64,000 nucleotides of DNA from an uncultured Pelagibacteraceae bacterium (GTDB lineage Bacteria > Pseudomonadota > Alphaproteobacteria > Pelagibacterales > Pelagibacteraceae). The notes below the pieces were generated by a model, which was not told the origin of the DNA, did not search any database, and saw nothing but the letters and a program-made list of their open reading frames with translations. The stretch spans positions 46,229 through 110,228 of the forward strand of contig CACFZK010000002.1 in assembly GCA_902570785.1 (NCBI GenBank), in the 5' to 3' direction. The stretch's first letter is position 1. Every line of letters begins with the position of its first letter. The position numbers and the translations under genes were made by a program. Of the stretch, positions 16,037 through 24,046 are shown piece after piece.

Positions 16037-18987
16037 GATAGTAGCCTTTTGTTCTCAGGATCTAAAAAATTAGGCTTCACTACTTCAACAGGTATAACAT
16101 TCATATTTGAAGTTGAAACGTATATTTGACTACCAATTTTTCTGTTACCACCTTTTATTAGTGCCATTGCGATTGAATGATTTAAAGTTGGACTAAAATA
16201 ACTCGAAGTAACATGTCCCAACATTTTAATTGGTTTATCTATTTGTGATGGAATATTTTTATCCTCTATAACGTGCTGTCCTTCTTCAATGCCGTATGAT
16301 TTATCTAATGGGATCAGACCAACTAATTGCTTCCTATCACCTTTAATAATATCTGACCTTGTTAAAGATCTTTTACCGATAAAATCCTTTTTTTTCTTAC
16401 CAATCATCCAATTTAAATTTAAATCTAAGGGAGTAACTGTTCCATCTGTTTCCTGACCAACAATTATATATCCCTTTTCAGCTCTTAATAGATGCATAGT
16501 TTCTGTTCCATACGGAACCAAATCAACATCTCTGCTGTAATAAAAAATTCTTTCCCAAAGAGTTAAAGCATATTTTGGAGGGACATAAATTTCATAACCC
16601 TTTTCACCCGTGAAACTGGCTCTTAGAATTCTTACTTTATAATTTAGATAATCAAAAGTATTAAAAGTCATATAAGGAAATTTATGATTGCTAAAATCAA
16701 TATTATTAAAAACTCTGCTTAATATAATCCTTGATTTAGGACCGCTAATATTAAAAGTAGCAAATTGTTCGGTAATTGAATTTAAATAAACATTTAAATT
16801 TGGCCATTCTGTCTGCGCGAATTCTTCCATGTGAGATAAAACATTTGCAGCTCCGCCTGATGTAGTCGTAGTAATAAAATGATTGTCATTTATTTTGCAG
16901 ACAATACCATCATCTTTAACCATACCATCTTCGCCAAGCATTAATGCGTATTTTGCACTCATTGGACTCATTTTTGTAAAACTATTTGTGTACATCATGT
17001 TTACAAATTCTAATGCATCTTTACCTTTAATTTCAATTTTACCAAGTGTACTTCCATCCAAAATTCCAGCTGACTCTCTCACTTGTTTCGACTCCCTTTG
17101 TACAGCTTCATTCATGGTTTCATTTTCAAATTTTTTGTAATACCAGGGTCTTTTCCACTGACCCACATCCTCAAAAACTGCATTATGTTTTAAATGCCAA
17201 GGGTGAATTGGAGTTTTTCTTTCAGGGTCATAAAACTCATAAGTGCTTCTTCCCGCGATTGCTGAAAAACTTACAGGGTTATATGGCGGTCTATAAGTTG
17301 TTGTTCCAACTTCGGAAACACTTTTCTTTAATAATTTTGAAACTATACCTAATGCATTTATGCTACTAATTTTTCCTTGGTCAGTTCCCATGCTGTTTGT
17401 AGTAAAACGTTTTAAGTGCTCAATACGATCAAAACCTTCCTTAATCGCTTGCGTTAAATCTTTTGTTGTCACATCATTTTGCAAATCAATAAAAGATTTA
17501 GACCACAATGATTTTTTGTTGTTTTTCGTTTCCCATATTTCTTTAATGTTAAATTCCTCAGAGCCATTGACCTCTATTTTGAGATCAAGGTCATTTGCAC
17601 CATCAATAAAATTTAGCTTTTGACTAACTTCATCAATAATTTTTTTAAAAATAAAATTTCCACTCACTGAGCCTAACGTAATTGTCTTTTGAAAAGATTT
17701 TTCTGGCTTGAAGGTTAAGATTTTTTCGTCCCATTTTACCAATCCTTTTGATTGTGTAAAAAGATGTATATCAGGATTGATACCACCAGAAACACATAGC
17801 ATTGAAGCTTTGATTTTTATTATTTTATTTTTTTTGGTTCTTAAACTAATCTTTTTAATTTCATTATTTCCATCACAGCCTTCAACTTCTGATTTTGGGT
17901 AGAAAGGAATATTATGAGCTTCTAATAAATCTAATGTCTCTCTTTCAATTTTCTTTACATCTCTTACATCTACGTATGCCTTAGGCATACAATTACGATC
18001 TATTAATAATTTTAATAAACTAAACGTTGAGGAATTATTTGTGAAAATAACAGGATTATTATCAGGAACAACACCGTATCTCTGAACATATTTTTCAAAA
18101 GATGCAGCGAGCATTACACCAGGCAAATCATTATTTCTAAAAGATAAAAATCTTTCGATATGCCCATTCGCTAAAATAGTATTTTCAGTTCTAATTTTAT
18201 GAAGAATTAACTCAGGTTTTTTATTATCAGGCTCAATCCCAACTAACCTGTCTTCAATTGCAGTAAGATGATTACTGTAATTATAAGTGGTCACTGTTGT
18301 ATTTTTTAAAATTTTTATATTGGCTGAATTTTTTAATAGTCTTTCTGTTTTTTCTAGCCATTCAAGAGCTTCTTGATCATTAATTGATTTAACTTTGTTT
18401 GAATTTTTTAATATGCCTCCAAGCTCATTTTCTCTTTCAATAAGTAATACATCTTTATTTGTTCCTGCTAATTTTTTTGCCGCGAGTAAACCAGATAAAC
18501 CGCCGCCAACTATCAAAATATCTACATTATGATGAAGGTGTGTGCTTTTTGATTTAAATTCACGTGGAGGTTTGCCCAAACCAGCTGTTCTTCTTATCAA
18601 TGGTTCATAAAGATTTTTCCAAAAACCTTTCGGTCCCATGAATGTTTTATAATAAAAACCTGCTGAAAATATTGGAGATAAAAGATTATTAACAGAACCA
18701 AAGTCTCTTTTGAGCGACGGCCAACGGTTTTGGCTTTTAACGACCATTCCCTCATAAATTTTTTTTACTGTAGCTCTTACATTTGGCTCATTATGTTCAT
18801 TTATTATCTGTACCAAAGCGTTTGGCTCTTCTATTCCACAGGTATAAATTCCTCTTGGCCTATGATATTTAAAGCTTCTTCCAACAAGTTTTACATTATT
18901 TCGTAATAAAGCAGAGGCAATTGTATCTCCCTTGTTCCCACCATATTTCTTTCCATCAAATTTAAAATAAATTTTATTATCAGTCAT
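16033..18987 (-). CDS. soxA: Sarcosine oxidase alpha subunit
   Basis: 984 residues, full length for SoxA. Domains in order: an N-terminal ferredoxin-like domain (YTCGIEEPNALVQI), an NAD/FAD Rossmann region with VDILIVGGGLSGLLAA at about residue 153, a second nucleotide-binding half, and a C-terminal GcvT folate-binding domain from about residue 600 (ending with the barrel domain and KPNFLDPENKRLL). The heterotetramer oxidises sarcosine to glycine and transfers the methyl to THF as 5,10-methylene-THF, producing H2O2. It is read after soxB, soxD and a small disrupted gene, and overlaps soxG by four bases. Confidence 0.95.
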   Translation of the reverse strand: MTDNKIYFKFDGKKYGGNKGDTIASALLRNNVKLVGRSFKYHRPRGIYTCGIEEPNALVQIINEHNEPNVRATVKKIYEGMVVKSQNRWPSLKRDFGSVNNLLSPIFSAGFYYKTFMGPKGFWKNLYEPLIRRTAGLGKPPREFKSKSTHLHHNVDILIVGGGLSGLLAAKKLAGTNKDVLLIERENELGGILKNSNKVKSINDQEALEWLEKTERLLKNSANIKILKNTTVTTYNYSNHLTAIEDRLVGIEPDNKKPELILHKIRTENTILANGHIERFLSFRNNDLPGVMLAASFEKYVQRYGVVPDNNPVIFTNNSSTFSLLKLLIDRNCMPKAYVDVRDVKKIERETLDLLEAHNIPFYPKSEVEGCDGNNEIKKISLRTKKNKIIKIKASMLCVSGGINPDIHLFTQSKGLVKWDEKILTFKPEKSFQKTITLGSVSGNFIFKKIIDEVSQKLNFIDGANDLDLKIEVNGSEEFNIKEIWETKNNKKSLWSKSFIDLQNDVTTKDLTQAIKEGFDRIEHLKRFTTNSMGTDQGKISSINALGIVSKLLKKSVSEVGTTTYRPPYNPVSFSAIAGRSTYEFYDPERKTPIHPWHLKHNAVFEDVGQWKRPWYYKKFENETMNEAVQRESKQVRESAGILDGSTLGKIEIKGKDALEFVNMMYTNSFTKMSPMSAKYALMLGEDGMVKDDGIVCKINDNHFITTTTSGGAANVLSHMEEFAQTEWPNLNVYLNSITEQFATFNISGPKSRIILSRVFNNIDFSNHKFPYMTFNTFDYLNYKVRILRASFTGEKGYEIYVPPKYALTLWERIFYYSRDVDLVPYGTETMHLLRAEKGYIIVGQETDGTVTPLDLNLNWMIGKKKKDFIGKRSLTRSDIIKGDRKQLVGLIPLDKSYGIEEGQHVIEDKNIPSQIDKPIKMLGHVTSSYFSPTLNHSIAMALIKGGNRKIGSQIYVSTSNMNVIPVEVVKPNFLDPENKRLLS

Positions 18988-18992
18988 ATTTA

Positions 18993-19203
18993 CTAATTAA
19001 GTATTTTCTTTTTTGCCTTTTCATATTCATATCCAGTGATTACGCCATCTTTATAAAGTTCCAAAAGCTTTTCTAATTCATTAGAAACTTCATCACTTAT
19101 AACTGTATCAGTTTCTATTTTATTAGATTTTTCTGCGTTTATATTTGTAGAGAATAAAGAGAAAAAAAATGTAATTAAAAAAAAGTATTTTAATTTTTTT
19201 CAT
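18993..19203 (-). pseudogene. Small SHOCT-like exported protein gene with a +1 frame disruption at a 7-A run
   Basis: Between soxD and soxA. An ATG (19203-19201) overlaps the soxD stop as ATGA and is followed at once by seven A (19200-19194). In the ATG frame only 26 codons are open. One frame over, an open frame runs to a TAG at 18995-18993. If a single A is skipped the product has 69 residues: a signal peptide beginning MKKLKYFFLITFF, a cleavage-like NINA-E site, and a C-terminal SHOCT-like helix pair (LEKLLELYKDG, VITGYEYEKAKKKIL). This could be a genuine frameshift, an indel error in the assembly, or polymerase slippage on the A-run. The conserved look of the downstream frame argues that it is, or recently was, translated. 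Confidence 0.6.
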
Positions 19204-19553
19204 GGTTTTTTCACCGCAAAATTTCCAGATCCAACATCTGGTTCTCCCGATGGTGATTTAAGTCTATTTTGAAATTTTTTAATTGGAGGTGGTGTTTCTC
19301 CAATTTTATAACTTAATAATATTTCATCAGTCGATGTGTTTCTAACTGCATTAAACCATTTTTTACATCCGTGTGAGTGAACCCAACGTTCATAATAAAT
19401 TCCTTTTGGATTCGATCTTATAAAAACATATTCAGCCCATCCTCTGTCAGTTTCAAGTTCTGGATTTTTTGGTCTTGTGACGTGTGCTTCGCCACCATTT
19501 GTAAATTCTGATTGATCTCTTTCTCCACAGTATGGACATTTAATTAGAAGCAT
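19200..19553 (-). CDS. soxD: Sarcosine oxidase delta subunit
   Basis: 117 residues. Zinc-site motifs are complete: CPYCGERDQSEF at the N-terminus and HSHGCKKWFNA in the middle, supplying the Cys/His ligands of SoxD. The segment ERWVHSHGC is typical. Delta is the small Zn-binding subunit of heterotetrameric sarcosine oxidase. It lies two bases after soxB, and its stop overlaps the ATG of the small disrupted gene at 19203. Confidence 0.95.
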   Translation of the reverse strand: MLLIKCPYCGERDQSEFTNGGEAHVTRPKNPELETDRGWAEYVFIRSNPKGIYYERWVHSHGCKKWFNAVRNTSTDEILLSYKIGETPPPIKKFQNRLKSPSGEPDVGSGNFAVKKP

Positions 19554-19555
19554 TT

Positions 19556-20806
19556 TTAATGTGCTACAGCCGCAGCCCCATGTTCATCAACCAATCTTCC
19601 ACTCACAAACCGTTCCAAACTGAAAGGCGCATTTATTGAATGAGCTTTATCTTTTGCTATTGTATGCGCAAATAGATTTGCACTTCCAGGTGTCGCTTTA
19701 AATCCACCAGTTCCCCATCCACAATTAAAATACAATCCTTCAATTTCACATTTACTGATTATTGGACTAGCATCTGGACAAATATCAACGATCCCACCCC
19801 ATTGACGTAACATTTTCATTTTTCCAAAAATTGGATAGAGCTCAATGATTGATCTAATTGTATCTTCAATAATATTATAACCACCTCTTTGTGTGAATGA
19901 ATTGTAACCATCAGTACCTGCACCGATAACTAATTCACCTTTGTCAGATTGACTCACATAAGCATGAACTGCGTTAGACATCACTACTGTGTTTATAACC
20001 GGTTTAATAGGTTCAGAAACTAATGCTTGAAGAGGTTTACTTTGAAGTGGTAAACGCACACCTGCTGTTTCAGCCAAAACACCTGTGTGACCAGACGCAA
20101 CTACCCCAACTCTTTTTGCTCTTATAATTCCTTTAGTAGTTTCTACACCGTGAACCTTTCCATTTTTTGTTCTAATTTTTTTTACTTCACAATTTTGAAT
20201 TACATCTACACCCAACTCATCAGCTCTCATTGCGTATCCCCATGCAACCGCATCATGACGAGCAACACCACCTCTAGGCTGAAAAGAAGCTCCAAGAACT
20301 GGATACCTACAATTATTAATATTCATTATTGGTACAAGTTTTTTAATTTCTTTAGGGTCTGCCCAGTGAGAGTCAATTCCGTTTAGTTGATTTGCACTCA
20401 CTCTTCTTTTTATTTCTTTTATATCATGTTCGTTATGGGCCAGGTTTAATACTCCTCTTTGACTGAACATCACATTATAATTTAATTCTGTTGATAAATT
20501 TTCCCACAATTTTAAAGAATGGTCGTAAAGATGCGCACTTTCATCCCACAGATAATTTGATCTAATAATTGTTGTATTACGACCAGTATTACCACCTCCA
20601 AGCCAACCTTTTTCTATAACTGCGATATTTTTTAATCCATGTTCTTTTGCTAAATAATAGGCTGTTCCTAACCCATGGCCACCTCCACCAACAATTATAA
20701 TGTCGTAGAATTTTCTTGGTTCAGGACTACGCCACATTTTTTTCCAATTTTCATTATTTGAAAAGGAGTTCTTGATTATATTAAAGATGGAATATTTTTT
20801 TTTCAC
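19556..20806 (-). CDS. soxB: Sarcosine oxidase beta subunit
   Basis: 416 residues, the normal SoxB length. It has the FAD Rossmann motif [17 protein letters not shown] near residue 37 and [12 protein letters not shown], where H184 matches the context of the histidine that carries covalent FMN in known heterotetrameric enzymes. The C-terminal [15 protein letters not shown] is typical. Beta holds the amine-oxidising site; alpha receives the reduced equivalents and the one-carbon unit. This is the first sox gene in the operon, 41 bases downstream of a DUF4864 gene on the same strand. Confidence 0.95.
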   Translation of the reverse strand: MKKKYSIFNIIKNSFSNNENWKKMWRSPEPRKFYDIIIVGGGGHGLGTAYYLAKEHGLKNIAVIEKGWLGGGNTGRNTTIIRSNYLWDESAHLYDHSLKLWENLSTELNYNVMFSQRGVLNLAHNEHDIKEIKRRVSANQLNGIDSHWADPKEIKKLVPIMNINNCRYPVLGASFQPRGGVARHDAVAWGYAMRADELGVDVIQNCEVKKIRTKNGKVHGVETTKGIIRAKRVGVVASGHTGVLAETAGVRLPLQSKPLQALVSEPIKPVINTVVMSNAVHAYVSQSDKGELVIGAGTDGYNSFTQRGGYNIIEDTIRSIIELYPIFGKMKMLRQWGGIVDICPDASPIISKCEIEGLYFNCGWGTGGFKATPGSANLFAHTIAKDKAHSINAPFSLERFVSGRLVDEHGAAAVAH

Positions 20807-20847
20807 AACAGAAAATTAACAAAAAAAACTGAATTCATCCACTATAT

Positions 20848-21312
20848 TTAAGTTGAAGATCCTAAAGGAATAGGTTGAGAAACCACAGTTGTAAGCCAAC
20901 AATTTTGTAATGGGCCACTTTCTAAAAATTTTTCAACCTGCCACCTGAATTGAAAAAATTTTTTGTTTTGATCTAAAATAACGACTTTAAAAACAGCTTT
21001 ATTCTCATCTTTATAAACTTCAGAAATTTCATGACTTATGTGATTTAAAAGCATATTATAATTTTCACCTTTTATCATCTGCTTGAATCTATCCAATGGT
21101 CCAGTAAATATTTGATTAACAGGGTGGGCAAATTCCCAAGTTTGTTCAATCCCTACATCTTTGTATGGTGTATCATTTTTTTTTAGGCTTTGGAGTTGAA
21201 TTTTTATTACTTCAGCTGGTACGATTTTGCTTTTTGGTTTTACTATTTCAGATTTTGCTATGCAAATATTTAGAAAGAAGATTATTAGTGTTAATTTAAT
21301 AACATTACGCAT
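20848..21312 (-). CDS. DUF4864 family exported protein
   Basis: 154 residues with a signal peptide (hydrophobic residues 5-19). The mature portion follows the DUF4864 layout: a helical IQLQSLKKNDTPYKDVG segment, AHPVNQIFTGPLDRFKQMI, then beta strands with FQFRWQVEKF and a QNCWLTT ending that includes a conserved Cys-Trp. The domain resembles the NTF2-like fold, and no activity is known. It precedes soxB on the same strand and follows the metY terminator, so it may be the first gene of the sox transcription unit. Confidence 0.75.
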   Translation of the reverse strand: MRNVIKLTLIIFFLNICIAKSEIVKPKSKIVPAEVIKIQLQSLKKNDTPYKDVGIEQTWEFAHPVNQIFTGPLDRFKQMIKGENYNMLLNHISHEISEVYKDENKAVFKVVILDQNKKFFQFRWQVEKFLESGPLQNCWLTTVVSQPIPLGSST

Positions 21313-21334
21313 TATTGATTTTTAAAGAAAAGTA

Positions 21335-21367
21335 TTAATACGTCAAGTGGGCTACTTGACGTATTAA
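21335..21367 (-). terminator. Perfect 14-bp hairpin downstream of metY
   Basis: TTAATACGTCAAGT (21335-21348) pairs perfectly with ACTTGACGTATTAA (21354-21367) around a 5-base loop. On the minus strand the hairpin begins 11 bases after the metY stop and is followed by a T-rich stretch, consistent with termination between metY and DUF4864/sox. The distal arm contains TTGACG, which could also serve as a -35 element for the downstream gene; that dual use is speculative. Confidence 0.75.
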
Positions 21368-21378
21368 CAAATTTTTTA

Positions 21379-22674
21379 TTATGCAGCTAATGCTTGTTTA
21401 ATGTCAGCAATAATATCGTCCGGATGTTCTATTCCAATTGAAAGTCTAACATATCCAGGCGTGACACCAGCTTCAGCTAGTTGTTTCTCATTTAGCTGAC
21501 TGTGGGTTGTAGATGCTGGGTGTATGGCTAAACTTCTTGCATCACCAATGTTGGCAACGTGGTAAAGAAGTTTTAAATTATCAATAAATTTAGCTCCAGC
21601 TTCTAAACTACCCAGATCCATACCAACTAAAGATCCATAACCACCTTTCATGTATCTTTTGGCTCTATCTCTAATTTCTCCCTGATGATTTGTTGGATAA
21701 ATCACATTCTTAACTTTTTTCTCCGACTCTAGAAATTTAACAACTTTTTCTGCGTTTGCGCAGTGCTGTTTCATTCTTAGTGCTACGGTTTCTAAGCCTT
21801 GAATAATTTGGAATGCATTGAAAGGAGATAGTGGAGCACCAAGGTCTCTTAAAAGAACAACTCGTGCTCTTACTGCAAAAGCTACATTAGCTCCTGTCAT
21901 TTTTGGAACATCTCTTCCCCAAATAGCACCATTGTAACTTGGATCGGGTGTGTTGAACAAAGGTTGTCTCTTGGCATTTTTTACCCAGTCAAATGTTCCT
22001 CCGTCAACAATTATTCCACCAATGGAAGTACCATGTCCTCCAATATATTTTGTAAGTGAGTGCATAACTATAGTTGCGCCATGTTCAAGCGGCTTACAAA
22101 TTACTGGTGCAGCAGTGTTATCTATAATTAAAGGTATCCCATGTTTTTTTCCAATATCAGCAACTTCTTTAATTGGAAACACTCTTAAGTATGGATTAGG
22201 ACAAGACTCACCGTAATATGCTCTTGTCTTTTCATCAGTAAGCTTCTCAAAGTTTTTTGGATCCTTTGGATCAGCAAATCTAACTTCGATACCCTGCATA
22301 CTTAAAGTATTTTTAAACAAATTAACAGTTCCTCCATATAAATCAGTAGACGAAACAATATTATCACCTGCTTGACATACATTCTGTACACAGAAAGCAG
22401 AAGCTGCTTGTCCAGAACCAACTGCAACTGCAGCTAGTCCACCCTCAAGTGCTGCAACTCTTTTCTCAAGTATATCGCAAGTAGGATTATTAATTCTCGT
22501 ATAAATATTTCCAGCCTCTTTAAGTCCAAATAAATTTGCCGCTGTTTTAGCATCTTTAAATTGGTAGGATGTTGTTTGATAAATAGGAACAGCTACCGCA
22601 GTTGTAGCAGGATCACTTCTATATTCACCACCATGAAGACCTATTGTTTCTGGATTTTTTATTTTTTCACTCAT
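21379..22674 (-). CDS. metY: O-acetylhomoserine sulfhydrylase (aminocarboxypropyltransferase)
   Basis: 431 residues, the usual MetY length, which is longer than cystathionine gamma-synthase. It shows the PLP-enzyme features of the Cys/Met metabolism family: GSGQAASAFC, the segment YGGTVNLF, and the Schiff-base context HSLTKYIGGHG with the PLP lysine. It makes homocysteine from O-acetylhomoserine and sulfide (or methionine directly with methanethiol). The leader contains two SAM riboswitches and an AGGAG ribosome site eight bases from the ATG, so control by SAM is read directly from the DNA. Confidence 0.95.
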   Translation of the reverse strand: MSEKIKNPETIGLHGGEYRSDPATTAVAVPIYQTTSYQFKDAKTAANLFGLKEAGNIYTRINNPTCDILEKRVAALEGGLAAVAVGSGQAASAFCVQNVCQAGDNIVSSTDLYGGTVNLFKNTLSMQGIEVRFADPKDPKNFEKLTDEKTRAYYGESCPNPYLRVFPIKEVADIGKKHGIPLIIDNTAAPVICKPLEHGATIVMHSLTKYIGGHGTSIGGIIVDGGTFDWVKNAKRQPLFNTPDPSYNGAIWGRDVPKMTGANVAFAVRARVVLLRDLGAPLSPFNAFQIIQGLETVALRMKQHCANAEKVVKFLESEKKVKNVIYPTNHQGEIRDRAKRYMKGGYGSLVGMDLGSLEAGAKFIDNLKLLYHVANIGDARSLAIHPASTTHSQLNEKQLAEAGVTPGYVRLSIGIEHPDDIIADIKQALAA

Positions 22675-22682
22675 TTTTTTTT

Positions 22683-22739
22683 CTCCTTTTTTAGTACTTC
22701 GACGAAAGTCAGGCGTACAATACAGTTCAAATGCCCGGC
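22683..22739 (-). promoter_or_regulatory. SAM-V riboswitch overlapping the metY ribosome binding site
   Basis: Minus-strand leader segment with GCATTTGAACTGTATTG, a CGCC element, and the pseudoknot strand GTACTAAA running straight into AAAGGAG. This order and the motif TTTGAACTG...ACTAAA match the SAM-V aptamer described from marine bacteria. Because the 3' pseudoknot strand abuts the Shine-Dalgarno (forward 22683-22687), SAM binding would hide the ribosome site, giving translational repression of metY. Confidence 0.88.
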
Positions 22740-22757
22740 TTTAATTTACTAACTTGT

Positions 22758-22786
22758 AAAAAAAAACCACCGACTAAAGCGGTGGT
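22758..22786 (-). terminator. Riboswitch-controlled intrinsic terminator in the metY leader
   Basis: On the minus strand ACCACCG (22786-22780) pairs with CGGTGGT (22772-22766) around the loop CTTTAGT, followed by nine U. It lies between the SAM-II and SAM-V aptamers. Its 5' arm and loop contain CGCTTTAG (22781-22774), complementary to GCTAAAGCG (22808-22800) at the 3' end of the SAM-II aptamer, which gives a clear antiterminator alternative. Confidence 0.88.
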
Positions 22787-22798
22787 CTCGAAAGATTA

Positions 22799-22852
22799 TC
22801 GCTTTAGCGGATTTTATAAAGCGCTCGCAATTTGTATTAAATCAGCGCTAAA
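22799..22852 (-). promoter_or_regulatory. SAM-II riboswitch upstream of metY
   Basis: The minus-strand sequence follows the SAM-II consensus closely: CGCTGATTTAA, then ATTGCGAGCG, TTATAAA and the pseudoknot strand GCTAAA. The P1 helix AGCGCT/GCGCT-like pairing closes the classic H-type pseudoknot. SAM-II is an alphaproteobacterial class normally found before methionine genes. The 3' pseudoknot strand is the same segment that can pair with the downstream terminator arm, so ligand binding should favour termination. Confidence 0.92.
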
Positions 22853-22861
22853 GATCAAATT

Positions 22862-22888
22862 ATATTAGATTTAACCTAAAGAAGTCAA
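22862..22888 (-). promoter_or_regulatory. Candidate metY promoter
   Basis: Minus strand TTGACT (22888-22883) as a -35 and TAATAT (22867-22862) as a -10 with a 15-base spacer, which is slightly short. The SAM-II aptamer begins about ten bases downstream, so the transcript would start at the riboswitch. The call is by consensus only. Confidence 0.4.
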
Positions 22889-22942
22889 TAACAATTTGGT
22901 CCATTTTAAGTTTAAAAAAATGATATAAAATAAGAAATAATT

Positions 22943-23317
22943 ATGAAAAATAATTGGAATAGTAACTTAACACCTGAACAAAATTACATACTAAAAAACG
23001 AAGGTACAGAACCGCCGGGCTCTAGCCATTTAAATCAAGAAAAAAGAAAAGGAGATTATCATTGCGCAGGCTGTGGTACCAAATTATTTAGCTCAGAAAT
23101 GAAATATGAAAGTGGTTCAGGATGGCCATCTTTTTTTTCATCTTTACCAGAAGTTTTCGAAACTAAAACTGATACACATATTGGTTACGAAAGAACGGAG
23201 TATCACTGCAAAAAATGCGGCGGTCATCACGGTCATATTTTTGAAGATGGTCCAAAACCTACCGGAAAAAGGTTTTGTAACAATGGATTGTGCCTAATAT
23301 TTAAACCTAAAACCTAA
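22943..23317 (+). CDS. msrB: Peptide-methionine (R)-S-oxide reductase
   Basis: 124 residues, standard MsrB length. Zinc-binding CAGC and CKKC pairs are present, as are the substrate motif SGSGWPSFF, the HHGHIFEDGP segment and the catalytic Cys in RFCNNG near the C-terminus. The enzyme reduces methionine-R-sulfoxide in proteins, using thioredoxin-type donors. It lies divergent to metY with its riboswitch leader, so the two methionine genes share an upstream region of about 270 bases. There is no signal peptide, so it is cytoplasmic. Confidence 0.94.
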   Translation: MKNNWNSNLTPEQNYILKNEGTEPPGSSHLNQEKRKGDYHCAGCGTKLFSSEMKYESGSGWPSFFSSLPEVFETKTDTHIGYERTEYHCKKCGGHHGHIFEDGPKPTGKRFCNNGLCLIFKPKT

Positions 23318-23326
23318 TCTTCAAGC

Positions 23327-24046
23327 ATGTCATCATCACAATCAAAGTCACTAAAAATTGCAAAAAAATTCCCATTTTTAAAATCTATTTATTTTTTTTA
23401 CAATATTTATATAAGAAATTTTAAATACCTTTTTGGTGGTTCGCAATTTGATGAAGAAAAGAATATTTTAAATTTATTTGAAAGCAATTACAGAGGTACT
23501 TATGTTGATTTGGGATGTTTTCATCCAACAAAATATAGCAACACAAGAAAAATGTACAGTTTAGGATGGAATGGTTTGAATATAGATTTAAATCCGATCA
23601 CAATTGAACTATTTAATTTCAAAAGACCCAAAGATATTAATATTTGTGCTGCTTTATCAAACAAAATTAAAAGAGCAAATTTATATTATCATCATGATTT
23701 AAGCTCACAAAATACATTAAGTGATAATCACGTTTCATGGATGAAAAAGAATTTTGGTCTAAATAAGCTTAAAACAAAAACTATTAAAACAAATAGATTA
23801 GATAAAATATTAAAAAAATTTGATATAAAGCATATTGATTTTTTAAATATTGATATTGAAGGTTTAGAATTAGAAGTGATGTCCACAATTAACTTAAATA
23901 AATTAAATATAAAAGTTATCTGTATCGAACTACTTGCCTACAACCAAATTCAAAGAAAAAGAAAAAAGAAAATATTAAATTTTTTAAAGAAAAATAAATT
24001 TAAAGTTGTTGAACGATTAAGAGAAAATTATATTTTAACAAAATAA
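23327..24046 (+). CDS. FkbM-family SAM-dependent methyltransferase
   Basis: 239 residues, very Lys/Asn-rich. The SAM-binding loop is DLGCFHPTKYSNT from residue 61, followed by GWNGLNIDLNP and the typical FkbM ending motif FLNIDIEGLELEVM near residue 175. FkbM proteins O-methylate sugars or polyketides and often accompany surface polysaccharide genes. Neighbours are a glycosyltransferase-like gene and a DegT-family enzyme, which supports a glycan role. The codon composition looks more AT-rich than the flanking metabolic genes. Confidence 0.8.
   Translation: MSSSQSKSLKIAKKFPFLKSIYFFYNIYIRNFKYLFGGSQFDEEKNILNLFESNYRGTYVDLGCFHPTKYSNTRKMYSLGWNGLNIDLNPITIELFNFKRPKDINICAALSNKIKRANLYYHHDLSSQNTLSDNHVSWMKKNFGLNKLKTKTIKTNRLDKILKKFDIKHIDFLNIDIEGLELEVMSTINLNKLNIKVICIELLAYNQIQRKRKKKILNFLKKNKFKVVERLRENYILTK

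Noticed and set aside
22725..22740. GTTCAAATGCCCGGC-like string resembling a tRNA T-arm
   Set aside because: It is part of the SAM-V aptamer on the minus strand; no acceptor stem or anticodon arm is present.
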